DNA of 64,000 nucleotides from an uncultured Sanguibacteroides sp. (GCF_900543425.1 NZ_UQRQ01000004.1:124001-188000), one strand, 5' to 3'. Counted from the first letter of the stretch, positions 34,861 to 44,573 are shown. Translations and numbers: made by a program. Notes: generated by a model not told the origin, from the letters alone.

Positions 34861-36645
34861 TCAATTGTTTTCTTGTACAAGAATAATTTCCAATTCGGAT
34901 GAAGAGAGTAGAGGAAGACAGCATTTATAACAGTACTCGGTGAGTTTTTCAAAAAAGACAGGAAAATCTGCCAATAGAGCCCATAACTCCCTGGCTAAGG
35001 TGATACCTGCGATTGAATCGATTAAAGAAGAGGGACAGTTGCTTTCTCTGGCAAGCTGGCGAATAAATTCTTTGTTTATGATGACCTTTTTACTGTGTGT
35101 GTCCAAGTGCCCTTCGGCCAGTTTAACCGCCTTACCGATCATGATGCCCATGGTAATTTTTTCAATGCCTTCCTTTTCTGCCATTTTTAACGTTTCACCG
35201 ATAAAATTCCCATAGTGAATAAATGCTTGGGGAAGAAGCTCGGGGAAGCGTTCCCGCAATATGTTTTCGCTTTTAGCTCCGGAATTGATGACGATATGTT
35301 TACAGCCAAGAGCTTTTGCGACTTGAATCTCTTTGCGGATAGAGTTAATGAATGCTTCCGTGGAAAAGGGACGAACGATTCCGGAAGTGCCGATGATGGA
35401 AATTCCTCCGATAATCCCCAATTTCGGGTTAAAAGTTTTTTGTGCCAGAACGTTCCCGTCAGGTACGGAAATTCGAATGTCAATTCCTTGAGAGCTCTCG
35501 TGATGATGAATCATACGTTCCACCTCTCGGATCATCATAGCTCTGGGAGTGGCATTAATTGCCGGTTCTCCCACGGGGATTCCCAGTCCGGGAAGAGTGA
35601 CGGTTCCTACTCCTTCCCCGGGGAGAAATCGAATTCCCGAAGAGGAATTGAACCTGATTTCGGAACAGATCAAGTGCCCATGGGTTACATCGGGATCATC
35701 TCCTGCATCCTTAGTGATGCAACATGTGCAAGAATCTTTGTATAGAAAACTTTGAGCGACGGGTAGAGTCACCTCTTCTCCGTTGGGCAGAGTTATCGTT
35801 GCATCTGTTGGAACTGTTCCGGTAAGAAGTCCTTGTAGTGCGGCTTTTGTTGCCGCAGTAGCACAGGTTCCCGTCGTGAATCCACTACGTAATGGATAAA
35901 ATCCCGGTAGAAGACGCTCTACCCGGTAACGAAGTCCGTGTTCGCCATTGACAGTATAAAAAGAATCCGGTAATGTAGGACGCTTTATGACAAGTAGCGG
36001 AATATGTAGTGCTTTGGCGGCTTCTGCTTTTTCCGTAAAGAAACCTGATTCTCCACTCTCTTTTGTAAGAATGGCTTCCGGGCGTATTTTTTTTAAAAGA
36101 ACGAGTTCTTCTTCTCCTTCTTGCCAAAAAAGTAGTTTTTCACGGGGAAAATCTTCCTTCAGAGCAAGTTGCAGAGAATCTTCCCGGTTGAGTATTCTGA
36201 ACCAACACGGATATTGCGACCAATAAGGGCGTAATTTACGAATTGTCTGGACACCTGTTAGTGCCAATAGATTCCGGATGGAGTGTTGCTTAAGATATCG
36301 GATGGCTTCGTCAAAAGAGTCACACCAGATCAGTGCTGGATCGTGCTCGGGGTAACGGCGTTCAAAACGAATAACGGGGATTTCCAATTCTTCGGATATG
36401 GAGGCAATATTCGTATGCAAATTTTCTGCAAAAGGGTGGGCTGCATCCACGATAAGGCGGATTTCATGAGAGATACAGAAATTGCGCATGGATGTCCGGT
36501 CCATCTCTCCATTGATCCGGGTACCGTGTTTACATTCCAACTGTTGGGTTATACCTCGGGTGGAATAGTAATAGGAAGTTCCCGCTTCGTCCAATGTGCG
36601 AACCGCCGTTCTTCCTTCTGTTGTTCCTCCGAATATTAAAACCAT
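34861..36645 (-). CDS. CbiJ-CbiD fusion: cobalt-precorrin-6A reductase and cobalt-precorrin-5B C1-methyltransferase
   Basis: The 594-residue protein joins two corrin-ring enzymes. Residues 1 to about 245 are CbiJ/CobK (MVLIFGGTTEGRTAVRTL, VDAAHPFAENLHTNI, LALTGVQTIRKLRPYW). Residues from about 250 are CbiD (PLRSGFTTGTCATAATKAAL, DAGDDPDVTHG, GVGTVTLPGLGIPVGEPAIN). CbiD marks the anaerobic pathway. The two act at neighbouring steps, C1 methylation then ring reduction, so the fusion could aid channelling. It is the last gene of the cbiHC-cbiET-cbiGF-cbiJD operon, 17 bases after cbiGF. Confidence 0.94.
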   Translation of the reverse strand: MVLIFGGTTEGRTAVRTLDEAGTSYYYSTRGITQQLECKHGTRINGEMDRTSMRNFCISHEIRLIVDAAHPFAENLHTNIASISEELEIPVIRFERRYPEHDPALIWCDSFDEAIRYLKQHSIRNLLALTGVQTIRKLRPYWSQYPCWFRILNREDSLQLALKEDFPREKLLFWQEGEEELVLLKKIRPEAILTKESGESGFFTEKAEAAKALHIPLLVIKRPTLPDSFYTVNGEHGLRYRVERLLPGFYPLRSGFTTGTCATAATKAALQGLLTGTVPTDATITLPNGEEVTLPVAQSFLYKDSCTCCITKDAGDDPDVTHGHLICSEIRFNSSSGIRFLPGEGVGTVTLPGLGIPVGEPAINATPRAMMIREVERMIHHHESSQGIDIRISVPDGNVLAQKTFNPKLGIIGGISIIGTSGIVRPFSTEAFINSIRKEIQVAKALGCKHIVINSGAKSENILRERFPELLPQAFIHYGNFIGETLKMAEKEGIEKITMGIMIGKAVKLAEGHLDTHSKKVIINKEFIRQLARESNCPSSLIDSIAGITLARELWALLADFPVFFEKLTEYCYKCCLPLLSSSELEIILVQENN

Positions 36646-36662
36646 AATAATTTTAATTTATT

Positions 36663-38474
36663 TTATTTTCGGAACAGGTGTTTAAACTGGTGAGAATAGA
36701 GCCGAGAAAGTCCTTGTCTGTTGTCAATAGCTTCTCCCACTACGATCATTGTCGTGAGTGTCAGATGGTTTTCTTTCACGATTCGGGCCAGATTCTTTAG
36801 TTCACCCCGGTAAATCCGTTCGTCTTTCCAGGTCAGGTGGTAGCAGGCTGCCACCGGAGTTGTCGGCGGATAGTGTTCCAGCAACTCGCTTTGGACTTGT
36901 TCCACGATAGAAGCACTGAGAAAAATACACATGGTACTTTGTGATCGGGCTAACAAGTGTAGTTTTTCTTTTTCCGGCATGGGGGTACGGCCTTCTCCCC
37001 GGGTAAGGATGATAGTCTGTACTTTTTCCGGTATGGTGAATTGAGATTGCAAGGCTGCTGCTGCTGCCAGGAATGAAGAGATTCCGGGCGTAATATGATA
37101 GTGCATGCCGTATTCATCAAAAAAGGCCATTTGTTCCTGGATTGCCCCGTAAATACAGGGATCTCCGGTATGAAGCCTGACAATAAAGAGTCCTTTGTCG
37201 TAGAACTCTTTCATGATTGCGAATTGTTCTTCCAAATCCATGGAAGCCGAGCTGCGTACGGTTGCTCCGGGTTTGGCGTAATAGGTTAGTTCTACTGGAA
37301 CCAGACTGCCGGCATATAGAATAAGGTCTGCCTGTTCGAGGAAGCGCTTTCCTTTTACGGAAATTAGTTCGGGATCTCCCGGGCCGGCTCCGACAATTTC
37401 TATAAAACCTTTGCGTTCGGAAAGAGCGTCTCCGGCGACGGCGTATGTAAAATGACTCCCTTCCGTAAGTGCCATTTTTTGTTTCTCAATGAGTAGTTGA
37501 TCGTTTCCTGCACTTTTTAAAGCCGTGGATTCGGCTACCCCATAGACAGAAGCGACTTCAAACACTTTTTCGGAAGGATTGGGAACTTCTATCCCTTCCA
37601 GTTCTTTCGCCGTGTAAATCTTAAGAGGAACTCCTGCTTGCCGGGCTGTTTCCAAGATGAGAGGTTCGTCTTTTTTCAGTTCAATAGTTGAAATATTTTT
37701 GAGTGATAACGGCGATAAGCCTTTATTTTGTAAGTCTTTACTTAACCATTCCCATACCCCGTCCGGCTTACTCTCTTTTCTACAACCCATTCCCAAATGA
37801 AGTACGGGTGGGCGGAAGGAGAGTGTAGGAATGGAAAAAGAATGCAGATAGGGAGTAACAGCTATGGCTAATTTGAAACGTTCTTGTGGGATGTCATCCC
37901 ATCGATAGAATATTTCGACATGTTCCGGACAGGTACGTTCTAAGTAAGCCGTACCTCTATCCCTGACCTCCAGTAATAGGGCTGTCGGGAGTTTGTTTAC
38001 AAAGGCAATGATGATATCATTCATCGGGTGTGTCTTGTCCGTTCTCCATCCGAATTGTCGATCGAGGGTATCGAGAGCCCATAGGTTTGTATTATCGCTT
38101 TGGGTGGTAACAATGGCTTCTCCGCCGATAATCCCGGCGATACGGCGGGTCAGTTCATTTGCTCCTCCCACGTGTCCGGACAGGACTGAAATAACACGTT
38201 TACCTACGGCGTCTATATTGATCACGGCAGGATCATTGTATTTGGATTGAATGCAGGGGGCTATGGCCCGGACACATATACCTAAGGCTCCTATAAACAA
38301 AAAGGCATCGAAATCGTGAAAATGAGTTGAGGTAAATGTGGATATAGATTCTATGAGAGTACATCCTTCCCGTTCCACCGATGAAAAAATCTCGCTGTTT
38401 TGAATTTCGTGACGGATGATCCGGGCGGTTTCGGCTCCTTGGTCTGAGGCTATGATGATGGCGATTGAGTTCAT
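36663..38474 (-). CDS. CbiG-CbiF fusion: cobalt-precorrin-5A hydrolase and cobalt-precorrin-4 C11-methyltransferase
   Basis: The 603-residue protein begins with CbiG (residues 1 to about 345: FIGALGICVRAIAP, VISVLSGHVGGANELTRRIA, LHLGMGCRKESKPDGV, ASVYGVAESTALKSAG). It continues from about residue 355 with a tetrapyrrole methylase of the CbiF/CobM type (EIVGAGPGDPELISVKGKR, ILYAGSLVPVELTYYA, RLHTGDPCIYGAIQEQM). CbiF methylates C11 and CbiG then opens the lactone and releases acetaldehyde, so the fused domains act consecutively. The gap to cbiET is only 4 bases. Confidence 0.95.
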   Translation of the reverse strand: MNSIAIIIASDQGAETARIIRHEIQNSEIFSSVEREGCTLIESISTFTSTHFHDFDAFLFIGALGICVRAIAPCIQSKYNDPAVINIDAVGKRVISVLSGHVGGANELTRRIAGIIGGEAIVTTQSDNTNLWALDTLDRQFGWRTDKTHPMNDIIIAFVNKLPTALLLEVRDRGTAYLERTCPEHVEIFYRWDDIPQERFKLAIAVTPYLHSFSIPTLSFRPPVLHLGMGCRKESKPDGVWEWLSKDLQNKGLSPLSLKNISTIELKKDEPLILETARQAGVPLKIYTAKELEGIEVPNPSEKVFEVASVYGVAESTALKSAGNDQLLIEKQKMALTEGSHFTYAVAGDALSERKGFIEIVGAGPGDPELISVKGKRFLEQADLILYAGSLVPVELTYYAKPGATVRSSASMDLEEQFAIMKEFYDKGLFIVRLHTGDPCIYGAIQEQMAFFDEYGMHYHITPGISSFLAAAAALQSQFTIPEKVQTIILTRGEGRTPMPEKEKLHLLARSQSTMCIFLSASIVEQVQSELLEHYPPTTPVAACYHLTWKDERIYRGELKNLARIVKENHLTLTTMIVVGEAIDNRQGLSRLYSHQFKHLFRK

Positions 38475-38478
38475 GGTA

Positions 38479-39663
38479 TTAACTGTTTTTCGTCGCTTGA
38501 ATAATTTCTATCGGATTATATTGATCGACGGCGATACGGTGTCTGCCCGTGATTGTAAATCCGTATTGCTCTGCTGCTGCAATAAATAATCGTTCACTCT
38601 CTTCGGATACGGAATTAAAAACGACAGGACTTTCCGGAACGATCTTTTCACTTAAGATATGTAGGATATCGTGCATTTTTCCTCCGTGCCCCCCGATAAA
38701 AACAGCATCTGGATAGGAAATCCCCGTCAGATCCGTCGTCGTGAAGTCTCCTATGATCGTGTCGATTCCCGGGGTGCCGAATTTTTGACTGTTTGCGTAT
38801 ATTAATTCTTTTCCTTCCTCCCGTTGTTCAAAAGCCGTGATATGCAGGTGGGGAAATTGTAACTTGGCTTCGATGGATACGGAGCCGGTACAGAATCCTA
38901 TGTCCCATAAATGTTGCCGGGAACGGAGATCTAACATACTTAAAGAGAGCAAGCGAATAGGCATTTTAGTGATCATTTTGCTTCTCCCGTTCAACAGGTG
39001 AAATTCCTCTTCCGGTATGCCGAAAGGTCGTTCTCTCGGGTAAGTTTGTTCCAAAATAATACAATTGGGGAATTGAAACTCCTGTTTATTCACTTCCGGT
39101 AAAGAGAATGTCCGGATACGTTCCTGTGAATTTCCCAATAATTCTCCTACTGTCATTTGGTAATTGTCGTACCCGAATTCGAGCATTCGTTGGGCAATTG
39201 TGGGAGGAGTTTTCTCCCGGTCGGTGAGTATGCCTATTTTCCTTTTTCCTTCAATCAGAGCTCTGTCGAATTCATGCCACGGCCGCCCCGTAAGAGAAAC
39301 CGTATGCATGTCGTGGTAGGGCAAAAGTAGACGATGAGATAAGATCTGTAACGAGTTGAAATAGGGATATAGTATGATTTTTGCCTGGGGTAATCGCTTT
39401 TGGATCGTAGTCGCAAATCCGAAAAAAAGGGGATCTCCCGAAGCAAAAACGACCATTTCCCCCCATAAGGTGTATTGTCGGAACACGTTATCCAGAGGAA
39501 CGGTTATGTCTATCCAAGTGTAATCGGGTGGAAGCAGGTTCTTGACGAGATCATGGTGTCGTTTTCCTCCGGAGAAAACAGAATGGCTATTAATGAGCGA
39601 ACGGATATGTTCGTTAAAATCCGGTTCTTTGTTGTCATCCAATCCGATTACGATAAACTTCAT
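38479..39663 (-). CDS. cobL: Bifunctional cobalt-precorrin-7 C5- / precorrin-6B C15-methyltransferase (CbiE-CbiT, CobL type)
   Basis: The 394-residue protein has an N-terminal CbiE methylase (about residues 1-210: GGKRHHDLV, VVFASGDPLFFGFATTI) and a C-terminal CbiT domain with the SAM motif IGFCTGSVSIEAK. It adds methyls at C5 and C15 and decarboxylates the C12 acetate. The two-domain form equals CobL and is common in Bacteroidetes. It follows cbiHC by 53 bases and precedes cbiGF by 4. Confidence 0.93.
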   Translation of the reverse strand: MKFIVIGLDDNKEPDFNEHIRSLINSHSVFSGGKRHHDLVKNLLPPDYTWIDITVPLDNVFRQYTLWGEMVVFASGDPLFFGFATTIQKRLPQAKIILYPYFNSLQILSHRLLLPYHDMHTVSLTGRPWHEFDRALIEGKRKIGILTDREKTPPTIAQRMLEFGYDNYQMTVGELLGNSQERIRTFSLPEVNKQEFQFPNCIILEQTYPRERPFGIPEEEFHLLNGRSKMITKMPIRLLSLSMLDLRSRQHLWDIGFCTGSVSIEAKLQFPHLHITAFEQREEGKELIYANSQKFGTPGIDTIIGDFTTTDLTGISYPDAVFIGGHGGKMHDILHILSEKIVPESPVVFNSVSEESERLFIAAAEQYGFTITGRHRIAVDQYNPIEIIQATKNS

Positions 39664-39716
39664 AAGTATAAAATTAAAAATGGAATACCTTCAAAACGCA
39701 AATGGTACGTCTGAAG

Positions 39717-41126
39717 TTATAAATCTCTTCCGGGACGTAACTGAGCCGCATCGTCAAAACAAAGGATGGCATTGACAATGGTTGCGGCAAGGTTACTTCC
39801 TCCCTTGCGTCCTTCTATAATGATTTTGGGTATATGGGTAAATGCTTTGAGCATGTGTTTGGATTCCCGTACGTTGACGAAACCGACGGGAGCTCCGACG
39901 ACTCCGGCCGGTTGAGCTTTTCCTTTGCGGATTAGCGAACAAAGTTCCATTAGTGCGGTAGGTGCATTCCCGAAAATGTACAGGGCTCCCGGATGTTCTT
40001 CTGCTGCTAAACGGATACCGGCTTGTGTACGGGTGATGTTTAACCGGGCGGCCATCTCTGCTACCCGTTCGTCGTGCAGATAACATTTGACGGAAACACC
40101 CAAGCGTTCGAGAGCACCTTTTCGGATACCCGATGCTGCCATCGTAACATCTGTGATAATGGTATCGATTTTTCCTTCCTTGAAACCTTGAAACAACGTC
40201 TCTACGGCCAGAGGATCGGAATAAAAGATATTTTCCATGTCGAAATCGGCTGTAGTGTGAATCGTGTGTAACAGAGCCCATTTTCGATCTAAAGGTATAT
40301 CCTTGTTTTTTAGTTCGGAAGCAATGGTCCGGAAACTTTGGATCATAATTTCCTGTCCCACTTTCGTCTCTGCGTCGGGTTCTTGTTTACGGTAGTATCC
40401 GCGGGGAGTGATGATGTGGTTATTCCACGTGTAGGATTGAGAATTACCGATGATGACGATGGTGAACATATCTACCTCTTCCGGGTCAAAATCAGAAAGA
40501 GTGGTTATTTTTATCTCCTGCTCCGTCCTACCAGCCTGACGGACAAATCCGATCGGATTCTCCGGTTGGCGGTGTTGTGAAAAGATCTCCTTTAAACGAT
40601 GAAGTTGCCAGTAACGGCCTTCGCTTTTCGGGTTGTATATGGCTGTAACGAAATCGGCGGCAGCAGCAGCCTCTATTCGTTTTTCAATTTTTTCCCAAGG
40701 GGTCATTAAGTCGGAGAGAGAGATAATGCAGAAGTCGTGCCCGATCGGAGCCCCCAAAAGAGCGGCTCCTTTTTGAAAGGCGCTGATACCGGGAAGAATT
40801 TCTACCTCAATATCGCTATTCAACTCCTTTTTCATCTCCAGAATAAGAGGGGCCATACCGTAAATACCGGCATCACCCGAACTGATCACACAAACCGTTT
40901 TTCCGTTTTGAGCCTGACGGAAAGCTTCCGTTGCCCGATCCTGTTCTCTTTTCATTCCCGTGTCAATGCATTCGGCATGGCTACCGATGATCTCTCGGAC
41001 AAAATTAAAATAGTATTTATATCCGATAACAACATCGGAATCGGATATGGCTGCTCTTACTGCAGGTGTAATATCGTCCTCACTTCCCGGACCGATTCCT
41101 GCCACGTATATTTTTCCTTTACTCAT
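39717..41126 (-). CDS. CbiH-CbiC fusion: precorrin-3B-type C17-methyltransferase and precorrin-8X methylmutase
   Basis: The 469-residue protein starts with CbiH/CobJ (residues 1 to about 240: KIYVAGIGPGSEDDITPAV, VISSGDAGIYGMAPLI, LPGISAFQKGAALLGAPIG). It ends with CbiC/CobH (from about residue 250: LLHTIHTTADFDMENIFYS with the likely catalytic His290, DVTMAASGIRKGAL, GAPVGFVNVRESK). These act at ring contraction and at the final methyl migration, so they are not consecutive steps. It is the first gene of the cbi operon, with a -7 element 21 bases upstream. Confidence 0.95.
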   Translation of the reverse strand: MSKGKIYVAGIGPGSEDDITPAVRAAISDSDVVIGYKYYFNFVREIIGSHAECIDTGMKREQDRATEAFRQAQNGKTVCVISSGDAGIYGMAPLILEMKKELNSDIEVEILPGISAFQKGAALLGAPIGHDFCIISLSDLMTPWEKIEKRIEAAAAADFVTAIYNPKSEGRYWQLHRLKEIFSQHRQPENPIGFVRQAGRTEQEIKITTLSDFDPEEVDMFTIVIIGNSQSYTWNNHIITPRGYYRKQEPDAETKVGQEIMIQSFRTIASELKNKDIPLDRKWALLHTIHTTADFDMENIFYSDPLAVETLFQGFKEGKIDTIITDVTMAASGIRKGALERLGVSVKCYLHDERVAEMAARLNITRTQAGIRLAAEEHPGALYIFGNAPTALMELCSLIRKGKAQPAGVVGAPVGFVNVRESKHMLKAFTHIPKIIIEGRKGGSNLAATIVNAILCFDDAAQLRPGRDL

Positions 41127-41146
41127 GTTTCATTTTTTTGTAAAGG

Positions 41147-41154
41147 CAAAGTTA
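41147..41154 (-). promoter_or_regulatory. Putative -7 promoter element of the cbiHC-cbiET-cbiGF-cbiJD operon
   Basis: The minus strand reads TAACTTTG, matching TAnnTTTG, 21 bases before the cbiHC start. No cobalamin riboswitch is seen here, so the biosynthetic operon seems to lack the control present on both uptake operons. Confidence 0.5.
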
Positions 41155-41297
41155 CTTTTTTTATTTCACTTTCATAAGGTTCATGGGGGCTGAAAAGTCT
41201 ATAATCTCCTTTAAGGTCAGAAACTAATTTTTGATTTTGATCCCCAATCCCTAAATTCGTTCTTTTTTTAGTCTACAATCGTCAATTTACAATTAAA

Positions 41298-41328
41298 ATA
41301 GCACATTGCGCCCGTCCCTGTGGGTTAT
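41298..41328 (-). repeat. Diverged REP hairpin at the 3' end of cbiK
   Basis: The sequence ATAGCACATTG, then CCCGTCCCTGTG, then GTTAT, shares the REP core CCCGTCCCT with the RAYT ends. It keeps a weakened stem, with a GU pair and a mismatch. It runs up to the cbiK stop codon. A matching copy in the same orientation lies at 44931-44964. Confidence 0.75.
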
Positions 41329-42251
41329 TAGTCGATGTCATCCGATATTTCGTACTTCTTTTTCTTGGCTACAATATCCTCTTTTTTATGAGTTGCCGCG
41401 TATTGGGCGTGTCGGATAAAGATGTCTTGGATTCGGGGATATTCTCCCAATCCTTTCAAATAAAGAGAAACCCGATATCCGTTTTTTTCCAGCTCTTCTT
41501 TCCAATCTTCGGCAATGTCGTTTTTGGCATGGTCACCGGCGACGAACATAAAAGGGACAAGTGTTACTTCTTTATTTCCCGATGCTTTTAGTCCGGAAAG
41601 GACATTCTCGAATGTCGGATAACCTTCGATGGTTCCGATATGGTAATTTTTGTGCCCTTCTGCCTTCATCACATAATCGAGCATACCGTAAGAGGCATTT
41701 CCCGGATGATAGGTCCCGTGACAGACAAATATGCATTCTCCTTTTGTCTTTCCTTTTAATTCTGCAGAAATCGCTTTTACTGCCGTAATGTAGTCTTCCG
41801 GTGAGTAGAGTAATGGGTTTCCAACGCGTATATCTTTGAATTTGGATTGCAATTGGGCTGCATCCCGACGCAAGGATTCCATTTCAACACCTTCGATGAT
41901 GTTGGTCGACTGGATGATAACGTGAGTATAGCCCTCTGCAGCCAGTTTGTTTAAGGCTTCTATCGGGTTTGATTTTTGGATTCCTTTTTCTTTTAAACGA
42001 CGTATAATCATACGGGAGGTATAGGCTTCTCGGGCTTCAATACCCGGAAACGCCTTTTTAATTTTTTGATTAATGACGTCGATGGTTAAAGCCCGTGTAT
42101 CATCATGAGTGGTCCCGAAATGTACGACAAGAAGGGCAATTTTATCATCGGGTCCTAATGTTTTGAAAATATCGGCGTCTTTAAATCCCTCTCCATGCCC
42201 GAAAACGGTTGTCTGGAGCAATAATAAAAGAATGATCAGTATGTTTTTCAT
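41328..42251 (-). CDS. cbiK: Exported sirohydrochlorin cobaltochelatase, CbiK family
   Basis: The 307-residue protein has a clear signal peptide (KNILIILLLLLQTTVFG) with no lipobox, so the mature protein should be periplasmic. The chelatase part shows LLVVHFGTTHDDTRALTID, the metal-site histidines His178 in FVCHGTYHPGNASYG and His241 in FMFVAGDHAKNDIAEDW. CbiK inserts cobalt into sirohydrochlorin, but that substrate is normally cytoplasmic. Its place next to a riboswitch-controlled TonB receptor suggests a role in metal-tetrapyrrole uptake or salvage, as proposed for the related exported chelatase of Porphyromonas haem uptake. Both roles remain open. Confidence 0.9.
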   Translation of the reverse strand: MKNILIILLLLLQTTVFGHGEGFKDADIFKTLGPDDKIALLVVHFGTTHDDTRALTIDVINQKIKKAFPGIEAREAYTSRMIIRRLKEKGIQKSNPIEALNKLAAEGYTHVIIQSTNIIEGVEMESLRRDAAQLQSKFKDIRVGNPLLYSPEDYITAVKAISAELKGKTKGECIFVCHGTYHPGNASYGMLDYVMKAEGHKNYHIGTIEGYPTFENVLSGLKASGNKEVTLVPFMFVAGDHAKNDIAEDWKEELEKNGYRVSLYLKGLGEYPRIQDIFIRHAQYAATHKKEDIVAKKKKYEISDDID

Positions 42252-42268
42252 GATAAAAAAGAAATAAC

Positions 42269-42327
42269 CCCCGGGATGTTCGAAAATTCTAAAAAAGGGT
42301 AGATGTGTTTTTCAAACATCTCCGGGG
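42269..42327 (-). terminator. Hairpin with T tail between btuB-like gene and cbiK
   Basis: CCCCGG/CCGGGG and GATGTT/AACATC pair with a single bulge (42269-42280 with 42315-42327) around a 34-base loop. Reading leftward, TTATTTCTTTTTT follows. It could terminate or attenuate transcription between the two genes, making cbiK expression only a fraction of the receptor's. Confidence 0.65.
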
Positions 42328-42333
42328 AGATTA

Positions 42334-44573
42334 TTATTTTGTGAAACGAATTATCAAACTGGCAAATAAGGTCCTGCCGGGATTCAACGTGGCATAATTC
42401 ACCCCGTTCGGACGATCATCGGTCCAATCAAAAATGTTATCTATTCCGGCATTCACTTCAAAGAAGAAGTTTCCTACCGGGGCAAAAGTATGTGTGGTTG
42501 CCAGATTCCATAATTGGTACTTCGGAGCACTCTTATCCGTATAAATGGGGTTTCCTGTCGTTTTATCTTTTGTTTCGGAATAGATATATTTTTGTCCTTG
42601 TATTCTTCCGTTTACGTTTACGTTCAGTCTGTATTTGTTCCATTCATGCATCCATCCGGCACGGAATGTGGCTGCATGCCTTACGGCTTCGTTCAGGCGA
42701 TGGCCAGTTTTCCGGTCCTTGGCGTAGACACAATTGTAGGCTCCACCCGCGGAAAAACCGTATCCGAGGTAACTGTTGACAGAAATGTCGAATCCTTGAA
42801 CGCGAGCTTTGTCTAAGTTACGATACATTTTTCTCGTTTTTATTCCGTTTTCCTTGTCTTCTTCCGTTAATTCCAATTCATAACTGTCGATGATATCTTT
42901 GATGTCATTGATATATCCGTTCACGGAAATATTCAGGAATCTTCCTACATATTCGACGTTCAGACTATAGTAGTTTGATTTTTCCGGTTTCAAATCAGGG
43001 TTTCCGAGGTAATAGATCCCCGGTTCTCGTAATCATAATAGAGTTCTTGCAAGGTCGGAGCTTTAAAACCTGCCGAATAGGCAGCTCTGAAATTGAATTT
43101 TTCTAAAGAGTACATTAAAGCTAACTTCGGGGTAAACCGATTTTTGAAATTTTCATGGTATACATAACGGAAACCGGGAAGGATCTGGAACTTATCCCAA
43201 AGACGTATCTCGTCTTGCGCGTATAGGGCTATCGTGTAAACCTCTTTAGGTTCATCCAGACTTCCGGGATTCTTCATATAATCGTCCACGTATTCGGCTC
43301 CCACGGTAAATTTATTATAATCACCTACCCGGAATACGCTTCTTAAATTGGCATTATAGTACTTTTGGCGTTTGGTCAGTTCTTCGTCTCCCACCCGGAA
43401 TGTCGTATCGTTCTTAACCACTTGGGCTACAGTATAAAGCTTGTTGTATTCATAATTGTCCATGTAAAGATCCAGGGCAATATATGCTTTATTATCAAAC
43501 AGGTATTTTCCGCCTACACCGAAATTGTAATCCATATAGGTTAAGTCGTACGTGTATCCTCCGTCGTTTTTCTTTGCTTGAACAGGACGATTTACTTCCC
43601 GGTCAAAATAACTTCCCTGGGCATAAAGGGATAGTTTCTGGGTCGGGTCGTAGGTAAAACGTTGACTCACGATATTGGAGAAAAATGAGTTAACGGATTC
43701 TTTCCTGGTCGGAATGACGGTGTCCGCACTTGTTTCGTAAGGACTTAGTTTCCATCCGTCCGATTGACGTCTTTGATAAGAGGTCGAAGAGGTAAACTTA
43801 CCGAAATTAAGATCCAGACTGGCGTTCTGAACAAAACTGGATTTTCCCCCGAATCGGGTTTTGGATTGGACGCTGATTGCTTCTTTGGGTTGTTCCGTGA
43901 TGACATTGATTACCCCGGCAATGGCTTCCGAACCATAGAGGGAGGAAGCTGCTCCTTTTAATATTTCGATTCGCTTTACCCGGCTCATATCGATACGCGA
44001 CAGGTCCGTGTTGCCGGAAACATCTCCTGCCATTTTTTTCCCATCCACTAAAATCAGAATATGTTTATTCTCCAATCCGTTCATTGTAAAGTAGGAACCC
44101 ATGACGGTAGGACGGATGTTAAAGGAGGGATTCAGTAATAATAAAGCATCTTCGAAAGAGGTGACTCCGGCTTTTCTTATTTCTGCTCCGCTTAAAACTT
44201 CCATGGGTACGGGAGAATCTTTTAGCCTGCGGTGAGTTCCCGTACCGGTAACGACAACCTGATTCAAGTTTACAGGAGTCAAAGATAATTTGAAAACGAT
44301 GTCTTCTTTGCTGCTGTTTACTTTTATGTCTTCTGTTTCATAGCCGGAGAAACTGGCTCTGAGGGTGTATTCACCGTCAGCAATGTTTTTTAGAATGAAC
44401 TCTCCTTTGTTATCCGTGGCGATACCTATATTGGTACCAACCAATCTTACATTAGCTCCCGCGAGGGCTTTTTGGGTTTTAGCATCGATAACCTTTCCTT
44501 TTAGTGTCATGTTGGCAAATGAGATGCTGACAACCGATAACAGCAGAGCTGTTAATACAACAATTTTTTTCAT
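42334..44573 (-). pseudogene. btuB: BtuB-like TonB-dependent receptor, frameshifted
   Basis: Two overlapping frames together give one receptor of about 745 residues. The first (44573 to 42990) has a signal peptide, a carboxypeptidase-like regulatory domain (LKGKVIDAKTQKALAGANVRL), a plug domain (NQVVVTGTGTHRRLKDSPVPMEVL, GSEAIAGVINVITEQP) and half of the barrel, and then stops after ENRGSITSETLI. The second continues the barrel (PDLKPEKSNYYSLNVEY) to the C-terminal IRFTK. Adding one base in the C run at 43018-43021 would restore RGIYYLGNPDLKPEK, so a single-base deletion or a sequencing error explains the break. It would import cobalamin across the outer membrane, behind a cobalamin riboswitch. 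Confidence 0.88.
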
